The translations under genes and the position numbers were made by a program. Shown here in pieces: positions 54,340-64,000 of a stretch of DNA of 64,000 nt (position 1 is the first letter of the stretch; the number at the start of each line of letters is the position of its first letter). Source of the DNA: Strongyloides papillosus (taxonomy: Eukaryota; Nematoda; Chromadorea; Rhabditida; Strongyloididae); contig SRSI01000004.1 of assembly GCA_005656395.1 (NCBI GenBank), positions 868,001 to 932,000 on the forward strand, written 5' to 3'. The notes beneath the pieces are model-generated. The model saw only the letters and a program-made list of their open reading frames with translations. It did no database searches and was not told where the DNA came from.

Positions 54340-57060
54340 GTGGATATTATAAAGAATGAGCATGAAGCGAAGATCAGGAAGTTAAGATCTAAATTCAAGA
54401 CTAAAACAAATAAAGAATTACTTGAAGTAATACTTAAAAGACTTGATAATGCTAAATTGGTACTTGAGAATAAAATAAAAAGATTTAAAAGTTCAAATCT
54501 CAAACAATTTTTTAGATCAATGCCTTCAATTAAGAAAGTTAGTATGTTGCAAAAAAGATTAGAGAGCGATATTGACATATCTACAAAGAATTGTGTACTC
54601 GAACCTTCAAAAGCAAGAGAATTCTTTATCAAACTATATAGTACAAAAAGAAAAACAGTAAATGATAGAAAATTTAAAGAATTTATTACGATAGGTAAAA
54701 ATCAACTAAAAGATAAATCACCAATCATTACAAGAGAAATTTTGGACCATGCTATTGTTACTGCTGCTCCATTTAAGAAAGTCGGTAATGACAAAGTACC
54801 TGCAGCTATGTTCAAATACGTCCCTGCAATTAAAGAATTCTTAATTGATATGCTATTAGAGTCACTAAGCACAGGTAAATTACCTTATAAAAATTTTGCA
54901 GCATCAAATACTATATTGCTAGAGAAGCCTGGAGATCCAACCAAGCCAGAATCATATAGGCCGATCAGTATACTCAACCATTCTTATAAAATCTTAACTA
55001 AAGCATATACCATAGTATTGGAGGAGACCACACGTAACAGTGTATTTCGTCCAACTGAACAATATGCATGTCGTAAGAAAATAAGTGGTTGCTTATCTGC
55101 AAACTTAGTGGATGGATTAATAAGTTCATCAACTGCTTCCTTCGAAACCACGTGGGTTGACTTTAAGAAAGCATACGATTCACTTCTCTCACCCAGAATA
55201 CGCAGTGTAATCCAATGTTTCAACTTACCTGCAACACAAAAGAACCTGTTGTTGAATATTATCAAAAACTGGAAAGTCAGTTTAAAAGTTGGTGAGAAAG
55301 TACAAAAACCATTTAAACAATTAAACGGCTTATTACAAGGCTGTTCATTAAGCCCATTACTTTACATATGCGTTTCAGCATACATAAGTTATCGTCTTAA
55401 TGCAGCTGTTAGCAAAATATCTTTCACAACACTAAACAATTCTTTTCATTTCAACACTAATCATATCGCTTATATGGATGATATGAAATTGTTTTGCTCA
55501 TCTCAAAAACAGTTGGCCTACGCAATTAATATTTTGAAAAAATCTGCAAAACGAATTGGCCTTTCAACAAATAATAAAAAGTCATTTACATTAAATAAGA
55601 CCAGTACTTGCTTCCCTTTCCTCCTACCTAATGAATCTTTTAAATATCTTGGACTTGAACAGAGGGTATGTACAAATTTTCCAAAAACTATTTCGAATGT
55701 GGAAAACAAAATTATTAATACAATCAATTCCGCATACAAAATAGAAATAGGAGAAAACGATAGAGCTAAAGCTTTTAAAATGATCATTAGTCCCATTATG
55801 AGATATATTGATTCTAACATCAGTTTTGACTGCAGTGAAAAACCTAAAGATGTGATAAATATCTCAAATCACTTGAATGCAAAGATAAAAAATCAATTAA
55901 TTTTGAACAAAGGTTGGCAACTATCATTAACCGCCGAAAGATTCTACATGGATAGGAAAGATTCAGGGAAAGGCATACCAAATGTTAAACTTGAGTTTAT
56001 TAAAGGAATGATCGAACAAGTATGTGCACTATATAATAATGCACATAAAGATCTGGCACCTTTATTTAGTATAGTTAAAGAAAGTTTACAATTACAAAAA
56101 ATTAAAGAATCTGGTTTATTGCATATTTTGGTAGAAATTGGTAAAGAACTGAAAATCTTTAATGATCTCAAACTAGATAAAAATTCTATTTTAATTGATG
56201 AAGTGGAATTCACATGCGACAATAAAATGGCTAGTGATATCAATAAAATGCTCCACTATAGATTCCAAGAAAATCTAGTTGTTGAATCTTCTAGGAAATT
56301 TTGGCCTAAAAAGAGAAAAGAATATATAGAAAGCCTTGATATCAATCTATCAAATAAGGCATACATAAACCTAAATTCTAAAGCAGCTGTTGAAACTATC
56401 TGTCTCGCAATTAGCGAAAAACAAGTTTACTTGCCTAATTTTAAAAATAAACTAAAATCCGGTAAAACTACTTACTGTAGACATGGCTGCCAGGAACCAG
56501 AGGATTTATTACATATCCTTCAACATTGCCAATTTTCTTTGAAAAAATCCATCTACTCCAGACATCAAGATGTTTGCAATATAATTTTAAACCATCTAAA
56601 AAAGTCACCTAATGAATATACGATAAGAGAAGATGAACTATTCCAAGCAAAAAATACTAAATTAAGGAATTGTCGTCCAGATTTGGTAGTCTTAGACTTT
56701 AAGAAAAGAGTTGGGTTCATTTTGGATGTTGCAATATCAGCTCCAGGTTTGATGGTGAAAAGTTACAATTTGAAATACCACAAATATGCACATAATTCAC
56801 TCATCAAATTAGACTATACAACTAACTTAAACGAGGTAAAGAAAGACATTAATTTAGAGGAAGAACTTAGTAAGCAGTCTAAGTGTAAAATAAAAACAAT
56901 ACCAATAATAATAGGTAACTGTGGTGAAATTTTGAAATCAACGTACGAGGAACTATCTAAAGCTTTCCCCGAATTAAATATCAAAATGCTCTTAAATCAA
57001 TGTCAAAGAAAAGCTATGCTCGGAAGTTATTATATTTTAAAAAGACATTTAAATTCTTAA
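54340..57060 (+). CDS. LINE reverse transcriptase / restriction-like endonuclease
   Basis: 906 residues shown from a GTG; the frame is open further upstream to about 54,240. RT motifs: TWVDFKKAYDSL (catalytic D about 270), NGLLQGCSLSPLL (about 330), YMDDMKLF (about 377), FKYLGLEQ (about 433). The MDDMKLF and YLG.EQ forms are those of the R4/Dong/NeSL side of the RLE group. Near residue 711 is a CCHC motif, CRHGCQEPEDLLHILQHC. The endonuclease follows: CRPDLVV (about 778) and ILDVAI (about 795), the R-PD...D arrangement. The enzyme would nick the target and prime reverse transcription in the nucleus. No stop interrupts it. Confidence 0.92.
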   Translation: MDIIKNEHEAKIRKLRSKFKTKTNKELLEVILKRLDNAKLVLENKIKRFKSSNLKQFFRSMPSIKKVSMLQKRLESDIDISTKNCVLEPSKAREFFIKLYSTKRKTVNDRKFKEFITIGKNQLKDKSPIITREILDHAIVTAAPFKKVGNDKVPAAMFKYVPAIKEFLIDMLLESLSTGKLPYKNFAASNTILLEKPGDPTKPESYRPISILNHSYKILTKAYTIVLEETTRNSVFRPTEQYACRKKISGCLSANLVDGLISSSTASFETTWVDFKKAYDSLLSPRIRSVIQCFNLPATQKNLLLNIIKNWKVSLKVGEKVQKPFKQLNGLLQGCSLSPLLYICVSAYISYRLNAAVSKISFTTLNNSFHFNTNHIAYMDDMKLFCSSQKQLAYAINILKKSAKRIGLSTNNKKSFTLNKTSTCFPFLLPNESFKYLGLEQRVCTNFPKTISNVENKIINTINSAYKIEIGENDRAKAFKMIISPIMRYIDSNISFDCSEKPKDVINISNHLNAKIKNQLILNKGWQLSLTAERFYMDRKDSGKGIPNVKLEFIKGMIEQVCALYNNAHKDLAPLFSIVKESLQLQKIKESGLLHILVEIGKELKIFNDLKLDKNSILIDEVEFTCDNKMASDINKMLHYRFQENLVVESSRKFWPKKRKEYIESLDINLSNKAYINLNSKAAVETICLAISEKQVYLPNFKNKLKSGKTTYCRHGCQEPEDLLHILQHCQFSLKKSIYSRHQDVCNIILNHLKKSPNEYTIREDELFQAKNTKLRNCRPDLVVLDFKKRVGFILDVAISAPGLMVKSYNLKYHKYAHNSLIKLDYTTNLNEVKKDINLEEELSKQSKCKIKTIPIIIGNCGEILKSTYEELSKAFPELNIKMLLNQCQRKAMLGSYYILKRHLNS

Positions 57061-57112
57061 ATAATTTTATATTATATCTCTTGCATTGTAACACTTTAAA
57101 TTTATTAATAAA

Positions 57113-57125
57113 GAGAATCATACCA
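57113..57125. repeat. 13-bp target-site duplication, right copy
   Basis: GAGAATCATACCA, identical to the left copy at 53,481-53,493. Confidence 0.92.
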
Positions 57126-57140
57126 CTAGACCATTGAGCC
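57113..57140 (-). pseudogene. tRNA-Pro(TGG), 5' part
   Basis: On the minus strand GGCTCAATGGTCTAG plus the duplicated TGGTATGATTCTC: acceptor 5' strand, the internal A-box region and D arm. The A box is now 3.6 kb from the B box in the other part, so the gene should be silent as a tRNA gene. Confidence 0.9.
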
Positions 57141-58858
57141 GTGGTAGACCGCTAAATCCGAGAAAATCTGTACTTTCTAAAACTAAATTTGCAACATTTA
57201 AATACACTTTTTAACTACAAGAATTAAAATTATATATATTGCTTTATTATATCCATAATAAATATAACAAATAAAATTAATTTTGGTTTCTTCATGCCTG
57301 TCTTTAAATTTAATCAATTTTAAAAATAAATAATTTAAAAACATGTTTTTATAGCTTTATTAATTTTTATGAATCAATTATCAATAGATGTATTTTTTGA
57401 CGCTATGTTAATATTGCTTTGCTTTAAAAATTGACTTTTCTAATTTTATAAAGTAGTAAAATCTTTCAAGACAAAATATATAACCTTTCTCTGTGAAAAT
57501 ACTTTTAAACCTTAAAGAAATGTATTTAGTTTTTAGTTGATTATAACTAATTTAGTTAGTAAGGAATTATTTAATTTTTTTTTCATACTTATACTAATTT
57601 GAATTGTTCTATTTGTAAGATGTAGCTAATCAGATCGATTATTATTTAAAAATAATTATACAATCATTTCTTGAGTCTTCAAATAAAGCAAAAATGGTTA
57701 TTAAAAACAATATAAAGAAAAGTATTGAAATACCATCGTTGTTCACTTATATATATAGTACAAGTAAAATTAAAACAGCCAAACTTGATAGTCAAGTATA
57801 TTCTACTTATTGCAAAGTTTTTCAATTGATCAAAATTTTGTTATGAAATTTTCTTTCTATATTTTTATGTCAATTGTCCAGCACAATAATATACAGTTGA
57901 TACTAGAAAGACTTTTTCTGGATTTTTGAAAAGTGCATATACTTTCACAACTAATAGCTAGGTGTTAAAAAGTTAAAACATGTCAAATTCATTTTTTTAG
58001 TTTTATTAATACTATTCGAAATGTATAAAAGCACAATCAATTTTGTATAAATTGTGCAAAATAAGTTAAAAAATACTTAATGTGTAAGAAATTCCTTGAA
58101 ATTTTGTTTTTCATAAAACATTTCATATACCAGAAATCAGACCTGCACTTCGTGGGGAAGATTACAAATCATTCAAAACAAAATTCTCAGCCCCAAAGTG
58201 GTGATTTCTTACTTTTTGTAATGATACTAAATCATCATCTTGAAAAAAAAAGTGCATTTTTCCAAAACGCACATTTTAGACAAAGATTTCACCACATCAA
58301 ACTCATGATTTTTAAAATATCACTTTGAAGTGAAGACTACGTTCTGGTTGATTATAACCAGTAAAACACATAGAAAAATATACTGGCATTTATATTTTTC
58401 TTCTTGCAGAATGTTTTTAGAGAAATAGTCAATTAAACTTGCAAATGCTATTAACACATAACTATAATTTTCCATATAATGAATATTTTATACAATATCT
58501 TTGATAAATATTTTATAATAATAAATGTGAAGAAAATTGTATAAGTTAAACTATTTTAGTAATTTTTTATATTTAAAATTTGATATGTTGTCGAAACTAC
58601 AAAAATATTCTCTAATGATTATTTCTTTCTTAAAAATATATCAAAAGTTGTGTTTTAAAATTATTTTAAATTTAGATAATTTACCATTACATTTGTTGTA
58701 AGTGTGTTTCAGAGATATTTCTTTAACATAAATTATCTGATAACCCTTTTATAAAACAAATTTAATTTAAATAACATTATTTTGTTCAAGATTATTTTAA
58801 AAATACAAACGCTTACGTAATTTTTTTTAAAACTCAAATATTGTAAATATAACGAGTA
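57141..58858. other. 1.7 kb AT-rich, no gene seen
   Basis: 5' flank of the split tRNA-Pro; nothing else recognised. Confidence 0.5.
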
Positions 58859-59043
58859 CACTTAAAAAAATTTTGTGGCTAGAAACCGCAAATCACTATA
58901 ATTTCGTTGTAACATTAGATACTTTTTATTTATAGAGAAAATATCAACTAAAATAAGTCCAATTTCTACCAACCGCAAAAATCTGTTCATAAACGCAAAA
59001 AAGTTTGCAACCTCAAACATCCGCACAATATATTTTCCTCAGT
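58859..59043. mobile_element. Short TIR element related to 43,708-43,822
   Basis: Starts CACTTAAAAAAATTTTGTGGCTAGAAACCGCAAA-like and ends CCGCACAATATATTTTCCTCAGT. These correspond to the two ends of the 115-bp element at 43,708, with about 70 bp more in the middle. No coding capacity. Confidence 0.6.
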
Positions 59044-59622
59044 ATATACTAGAGTAAAAATACAAGCTTGGAAAAATTCGAGAACATTTTATCTGACATT
59101 TTAAGTAATGCTAGTTACTGGATCGTCATTGTTACTAGCTACTGTTTTCTTGTAACTTTAATACTATATAATCGTATTTAATAGTATTACTTAATGTTGT
59201 GTTTCCAATTTGAGTGTGAGTTCTAGGTAAATTATGAGTCCTGTGTTAGGAGATGTTTGACGACTAAATAGAAAGTAATTAGTATAGAAGTAAGTTACAT
59301 CAAAAAGTTGTAATAGACTACAATTCTAAGTGATTATTTTTATAAGATTTATCTTGTAATTAATTATATAAAATATGTGTCTTTTATTTATTTTGATGTT
59401 TCTAGATAAAGTAAATATACTTTAAACCAAAATATCTAACATAAAATATTTTTCAAATTTTTTTAAGTATACCATCTAAAAAAAAGTTTGCAAATAGATT
59501 TAATTTGAAAAACGTTTTATAATTTTGTAGAATACTATAAATATAAAAAATGAGAAAGAAAATTTTAAAGGATAAGTAAAATTTGAATATTGCTTTGTTA
59601 AAATATAAGAGATGTGGATTTC
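59044..59622. other. AT-rich sequence, no gene seen
   Basis: Nothing recognised upstream of the tRNA-Thr gene. Confidence 0.45.
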
Positions 59623-59694
59623 GCCGTCTTAGCTCAGTGGCAGAGCGTCTCTCTCGTAAAGAGAAGGTCACAGGTTCAAACCCTGTATGCGGCA
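59623..59694 (+). tRNA. tRNA-Thr(CGT)
   Basis: 72-nt cloverleaf, intron-less. Acceptor GCCGTCT with ATGCGGC (one C-T mismatch), D arm AGCTCAGTGGCAGAGC, anticodon arm TCTCT-CTCGTAA-AGAGA with anticodon CGT, T arm ACAGG-TTCAAAC-CCTGT, discriminator A. A T run (TTGTCTTTTTC) follows and can serve as the RNA polymerase III terminator. Confidence 0.93.
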
Positions 59695-60535
59695 TTGTCT
59701 TTTTCTTTAAAAATAATTTTTTTTATAAAAATCAGCTTAAAATATAAAAGCATTTTTTATTTTTAAAGATTTTATCGTTTCATAACTAATAAAACGTTTA
59801 ACTTTATAATTATACCCATGTCTCATAAAATATTAAATCTTAAATAAATCTAGTTTGAGATTTTTTTGCTACTAACATAAAATAACGTACTTTGTTTTTC
59901 TTGATATCACTAAATACAAATTGTATGACAGTTTCTAACTATTCTTATTAAATTACAAAATTAGTATGGTAAAATATGTTTTTGTGTAATAATAATTTCG
60001 TTAAATTTTCAACTATTTAGGAACATAATGTTGAATAATCATAATTTTACTCTATAAAACTGAAATTTGCCAAGAATTGTTCTTAATTAAAGGAGAACTA
60101 TATTGAATAGATTTAGAAATAAAATAAAAACAAATAATATTAAATATTTCCTAGTAAATTTATAAGATTATTGCCGTATACTATATAAAACAGACCCGTA
60201 CTAGTTTATCACAAACTTTATTATCAATTAACACAAAATCACAAAGAAATAACACAAACCCCTAAAATATATAAAAAATATAGTGACATAAAAAAAAGAG
60301 ACAGGTGTTACAAAGAGAACATAAAATAAAATGACTTAAGCTACAAAACATCTTGGTATTTATACTAATTTAATAGAAGATATAAAATTCCAATTTGTAC
60401 TTTATTTCACTTTCTGCTAAATAAAAAAATTTAAATTTACAATGTTATATATGGTTACTTAGTGTAAATAATTTGTTAATATGCTTTCATTTTATATGAT
60501 AATTGCTGCTGATATCAGTTTATATATTCCATGTC
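59695..60535. other. AT-rich sequence, no gene seen
   Basis: Nothing recognised between tRNA-Thr and the next MITE. Confidence 0.45.
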
Positions 60536-61240
60536 TTAACCCTTTCAGCCCCAAACTTTTAAGAGACATAACTTTGTCAATTTTAAAGGTAATGGAATGA
60601 TTTTATACTCATTCGATAGAGAAAGGTTGGCAAAATAATCCTATCTAAAATCGAATATGGTGCTACTTAATATTAAAGTACAGTAGTTATTTAAAGTAGA
60701 GGTAAATTGACTAATTTAGTAAAAATTTTAGAATAACAAATTTATAAAATATATATGCATATAGTTAGATAATAAAACAGTAAAAGAGACATTATTATAG
60801 TAACTTTTTGAGTTTTATAAGGATAAGTATTCAATTCTTGCAATATTCTATTCTTAGACATTTTTATAAGCAACAATAAATTTTACAATAAATGAATGAT
60901 ATGAAAAATTTTTTTTGGTATATATGCATAATAAAGCTGAGAACTGCAAAAGTTTACTAAAAACGGTAAAAATACTTTAGACTTTCTTATGATATTTAGT
61001 AGATATAGATAAAAAGTCTAATTATTACAATAGAATTAACTTTTTTTTTACTTACTAAATGTATATAACTATGCTAACTTTGATGCTATTATTCGATAGA
61101 TAAATTTTAGTTTATTGAGATTTTAAATATTTCATTCAATTTCGCCATCCTTTTTTTACTATATTCGTTTTTAAAAAGTAATAATTTAATTAGAATTTAT
61201 GTTGTTACATTCAATTCAAGTTTGGGGCTGAAAGGGTTAA
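60536..61240. mobile_element. piggyBac-like MITE, family 2
   Basis: 705 bp. Ends TTAACCCTTTCAGCCCCAAA and inverse TTTGGGGCTGAAAGGGTTAA, TTAA at both edges. Same target type and CCCTTT start as family 1, but a different inner terminal sequence and interior. No coding capacity. Confidence 0.85.
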
Positions 61241-61500
61241 AGAATGTTTGATAAAGAAAAAAATATTTCATTTTCTTTAACATATTTTACTATATATTTA
61301 AAATTGCTTTGAAAATATTTTTATATTTATTGTTATTGCATAATATAAATTTTTAAACATTAAAATTTTCCTTATTTTAGTTATAAAAATAAGTATTTTT
61401 GTAAAAATATTTTTACTATCGCACTTAATTAGGTTAAAAATAGAGCTTCTTAGTAATCAAAAATAAGTATAACTTACTTCTCCATTGACAGTAAAAGTAA
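61241..61500. other. AT-rich spacer
   Basis: 3' side of tRNA-Trp; nothing else recognised. Confidence 0.4.
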
Positions 61501-61572
61501 TGAACCCGACGTGATTTGAACACGCAGCCTTCCGATCTGGAGTCGGACGCGCTACCGTTGCGCCACGGATTC
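61501..61572 (-). tRNA. tRNA-Trp(CCA)
   Basis: 72-nt cloverleaf on the minus strand. Acceptor GAATCCG/CGGGTTC (with one G-T pair), D arm GCGCAACGGTAGCGC, anticodon arm TCCGA-CTCCAGA-TCGGA (CCA), T arm GCGTG-TTCAAAT-CACGT, discriminator A. Very close to the metazoan tRNA-Trp as I recall it. No intron. Confidence 0.95.
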
Positions 61573-61973
61573 ACGGAGGTGGCAAGTCACTTCTTCAATA
61601 TTTTGCACCAAAAAGGCAAAACATTATTCCAACAAAAATTATTTTTTAAATACGCGGTAAGACGTTATTCCAAGATAATAATTTTTACGTATATTTATTA
61701 AAAAAGAAGTTGATTATTAATTTAATGATAAATAAGTAACAGTAAACAAGAGTTATAAGTACAATTGATATCACTATTTTGTGAATTGTAGAAAATGTGT
61801 ATTTTTAAATGTATTTTTGATAATTTTATAAAAGTGTATGTATAAATTATTATAAATTTGAATTAGCTGTTATTTTTTGGTAGTATATAGTGTATAAAAT
61901 TATATAGTTCAATTATTAATGGGATTTTTTATATAATTTTAAATGTAATGAATAAAATAAAAACAATTATCTA

Positions 61974-64000
61974 CTAATATTTTTTAAAAACAGCAATAAC
62001 AACTTGATCTTGAGGAAATTCAAAACAGATAGAACATAAAGAGTCGTTTAATTGTACCCATGATTTCTCTGAAGAAACATATGCCGTATAATGTTGATTA
62101 TGATATGTAATAGCTCCACAAATTATATATGGAGTACCGACAAAATCATATACTTTTCTTCTTTCTATTTCTACAGCAGCATCGTTAAATATAGAACTTG
62201 AATTTCTATCAATATGTACAAACATATATTGAGGGGCTCTTTTCATTTGTATATGTTCATTAAAATTAGTTTTGTTTAAACAATTTCTACATAAAACTTG
62301 ATGACATTCATACTTAACATCAAAATATGCCTTAATAAGATTTTCAATTTTAACATATCCTGGAGCAGGTTGAGGGATACTGACTCTTAAAAACAAACTT
62401 TGAAATGAATAATGAGTTTCATTTTTACATAAATTACAACAGCGTTTAACATTAAGTAAACATTTCACTAAATTGTTAAGGTTTTTTTTGCATACTTCCA
62501 ATTGCAATTCTTCATTTAATTTATCAAAGAAAACTTCCATAAAATCACAAACATCATGCATTTTTGGAGGGACAAAAAATTGTAATATTTTTTCATTTAA
62601 ATAAAAAGATTGAGGGTCAACAGGTAGTGGATTTTTCTTATATTCGTTGTAGAAATTTATAAAATTAACTCTCAATTCATTTTTTGACGTAGAATTTTCA
62701 TGCTTAAGAATGTTAATTATTTCATCTATTTTGATAATCACCTGTATACCTGAATTTGCAAAACAATTTAGACCACTATTAATAATACCATTTATATTTG
62801 CATGCTTTAATGATTGTGGAATCTTACGAAGAGGATAAACAATTGGTGTTTGCTCATTTTCAAGAGAATGTTGCTGCGTACTTGGATCAAAAACTTCACA
62901 AATATTATCTTCCAAGTTACCATTATAAAGAGATAATGTACCATCAAGATTAGCTATTATTTCCTCACGAAGAACTAAACGTGACAAAGCATCAAGATAA
63001 TTCTCAGTTGTTATTTCTTTACTATCGTAATTATCTTGGAGTTCATTTATTCTATCATTTAGCAACCGATATGTGCGACGTTTAAGAGAAGGAAAATAAC
63101 GAGATGAATTAAGTTGTAGACGAACAATTTTAAGTTCAACTTCATCAAGATATTCTCTAAGTCTGGACATTGCTTTTTCTATAGTAACGGTATTTGAAAC
63201 ACCAAATCTCTTTACTGTAGAATGGAAAGATTCTGCAACATTTGTGGAACGGCAATTTTTCCTATATTTACAAAGTGAAGATAGTAAAATATTTGAATAA
63301 ATCCACTGTTTTTGAAAATAATCAAAAAATTTCTTAACTTTTTCAACTACTACATCTTCTAAATCTCCAGAATTGCATATATCATCAAGATCCAATTTAA
63401 TTTTCTTGTACACTTCAATAATCTCTTTTTCTGGGAGAAATACTAATGAAAAGACACGACGAATATAAACACCAAGAATTTTTTCGTGCTTTTTTCTAGG
63501 ATTCTTCCAAGAGAGATAATCTTTCGTCAAACCAAGACTATTTATTTCACGAAAAAGAGCATTGCTGTAATGAAAGAAGCAAAGACTAATTTTCTCCTGT
63601 GGTATTTCAAAAGTATTCTTTATTGAATTAATTGCAGCATACTCACGATCAACAATCCATTCATCAGGTGAAAGAATAGCTTTGTGCTCAATATAGAGAA
63701 TTCTTTTTAAATAGGAAAAAGCTTCTGTATAAACTGCTTCAGAACTACCTTTTAAAAATAACATGGCCAACGGAAGCCATATATCTCTTTTTTCTCCGTT
63801 ACTACATTCTTTTTCTAATTTTCCATGTATCGTATATAATTGAGCATAGTAGCTTTTATTGACCAACGAATAGCATCCATCAGATAATAAAATTTTACAT
63901 TCTTTTAACTTTTCCAGCATTGTAGAACTTGAAAACACAATAAAATTTTTTGACAAAATTACATCTTCAATTATTGGTCCTAAACCATTCGAAGTATCTC
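61974..64000 (-). CDS. MULE transposase fused to USP-type deubiquitinase domain (5' end beyond window)
   Basis: The frame is open from the window edge to a stop at 61,974. Counting from 63,956, residues about 1-330 are a Mutator-like transposase: D in LLSDGCYS (about 26), YYAQLYTIHG, WLPLAMLFLKG, D in WIVDREYAAI (about 102), CFFHYSNALFR, E in RSTNVAESFH (about 241). Residues about 385-660 resemble a C19 ubiquitin-specific protease: Cys box NSGLNCFANSGIQ (Cys about 398), a zinc-type CNLC and CRNC pair as in USP fingers, QMKRAPQYMFVHIDR, and the His box NQHYTAYV (about 620) followed by WVQLND. Cys, His and Asp are all present. No stop or shift separates the halves. A transposase carrying its own deubiquitinase, or a domesticated host gene, are both possible. 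A dead MULE lies at 44,760-45,456. Confidence 0.85.
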   Translation of the reverse strand, partial: DTSNGLGPIIEDVILSKNFIVFSSSTMLEKLKECKILLSDGCYSLVNKSYYAQLYTIHGKLEKECSNGEKRDIWLPLAMLFLKGSSEAVYTEAFSYLKRILYIEHKAILSPDEWIVDREYAAINSIKNTFEIPQEKISLCFFHYSNALFREINSLGLTKDYLSWKNPRKKHEKILGVYIRRVFSLVFLPEKEIIEVYKKIKLDLDDICNSGDLEDVVVEKVKKFFDYFQKQWIYSNILLSSLCKYRKNCRSTNVAESFHSTVKRFGVSNTVTIEKAMSRLREYLDEVELKIVRLQLNSSRYFPSLKRRTYRLLNDRINELQDNYDSKEITTENYLDALSRLVLREEIIANLDGTLSLYNGNLEDNICEVFDPSTQQHSLENEQTPIVYPLRKIPQSLKHANINGIINSGLNCFANSGIQVIIKIDEIINILKHENSTSKNELRVNFINFYNEYKKNPLPVDPQSFYLNEKILQFFVPPKMHDVCDFMEVFFDKLNEELQLEVCKKNLNNLVKCLLNVKRCCNLCKNETHYSFQSLFLRVSIPQPAPGYVKIENLIKAYFDVKYECHQVLCRNCLNKTNFNEHIQMKRAPQYMFVHIDRNSSSIFNDAAVEIERRKVYDFVGTPYIICGAITYHNQHYTAYVSSEKSWVQLNDSLCSICFEFPQDQVVIAVFKKY

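Noticed and set aside
59453..59695. 80-residue minus-strand frame with HTGFEPVTFSL
   Set aside because: It is the antisense reading of tRNA-Thr, a well-known annotation artefact.
61516..61701. 61-residue plus-strand frame at tRNA-Trp
   Set aside because: It is a reading of the opposite strand of the tRNA gene.

Overview
The window is strongly AT-rich eukaryotic DNA that is almost all mobile-element sequence. Animal-type elements (mariner, Tigger/pogo, piggyBac-like MITEs, Mutator-like, Ty3/Gypsy, an R4/R2-type LINE) and tRNA-Thr, -Trp and -Pro genes of metazoan layout suggest a compact, AT-rich invertebrate. A TE-rich parasite that acquired such elements (for example a microsporidian) cannot be excluded from sequence alone. 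A clear 46-nt GT-AG intron (about 25,560-25,605) shows that very short spliceosomal introns exist. No conserved housekeeping protein gene was recognised.

Layout. 298-1,530 and 18,664-20,250 are two direct copies of a 1.2-kb repeat; the second carries a piggyBac-like MITE that the first lacks. Between them lies a minus-strand zinc-finger, transposase-like gene (13,852 down to 2,429) cut by two complete LTR retrotransposons: A (2,639-7,560) and B (8,248-12,634). A divergent unknown gene follows (14,290-15,270), then exon-like tandem repeats. 18-25.7 kb holds tRNA fragments at repeat edges, a mariner relic and a broken multi-exon repeat-family gene. 25.8-33.6 kb is an inverted pair of near-identical short mariners around element D, a decayed relative of A. 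34.3-39.9 kb is a long-TIR foldback element split by the intact Gypsy element C. 40-52 kb has MITEs, a MULE relic, a Tigger relic and another mariner. 53.4-57.1 kb is an RLE-type LINE inserted into a tRNA-Pro gene with a perfect 13-bp target duplication. 59.6-61.6 kb has intact tRNA-Thr and tRNA-Trp genes. 61,974 to the window edge encodes a Mutator-like transposase fused to a USP-type deubiquitinase domain.

The strongest leads are: the Gypsy lineage (A and D) in which the RNase H after RT has lost its catalytic residues while a full RNase H sits after the integrase; the LINE lodged in tRNA-Pro; the MULE-USP fusion; and the shared design of A, B and C, whose reading frames begin inside very short LTRs with an ATG exactly on the LTR/primer-binding-site junction. 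Family assignments rest on motifs recognised by eye; no database search was run.
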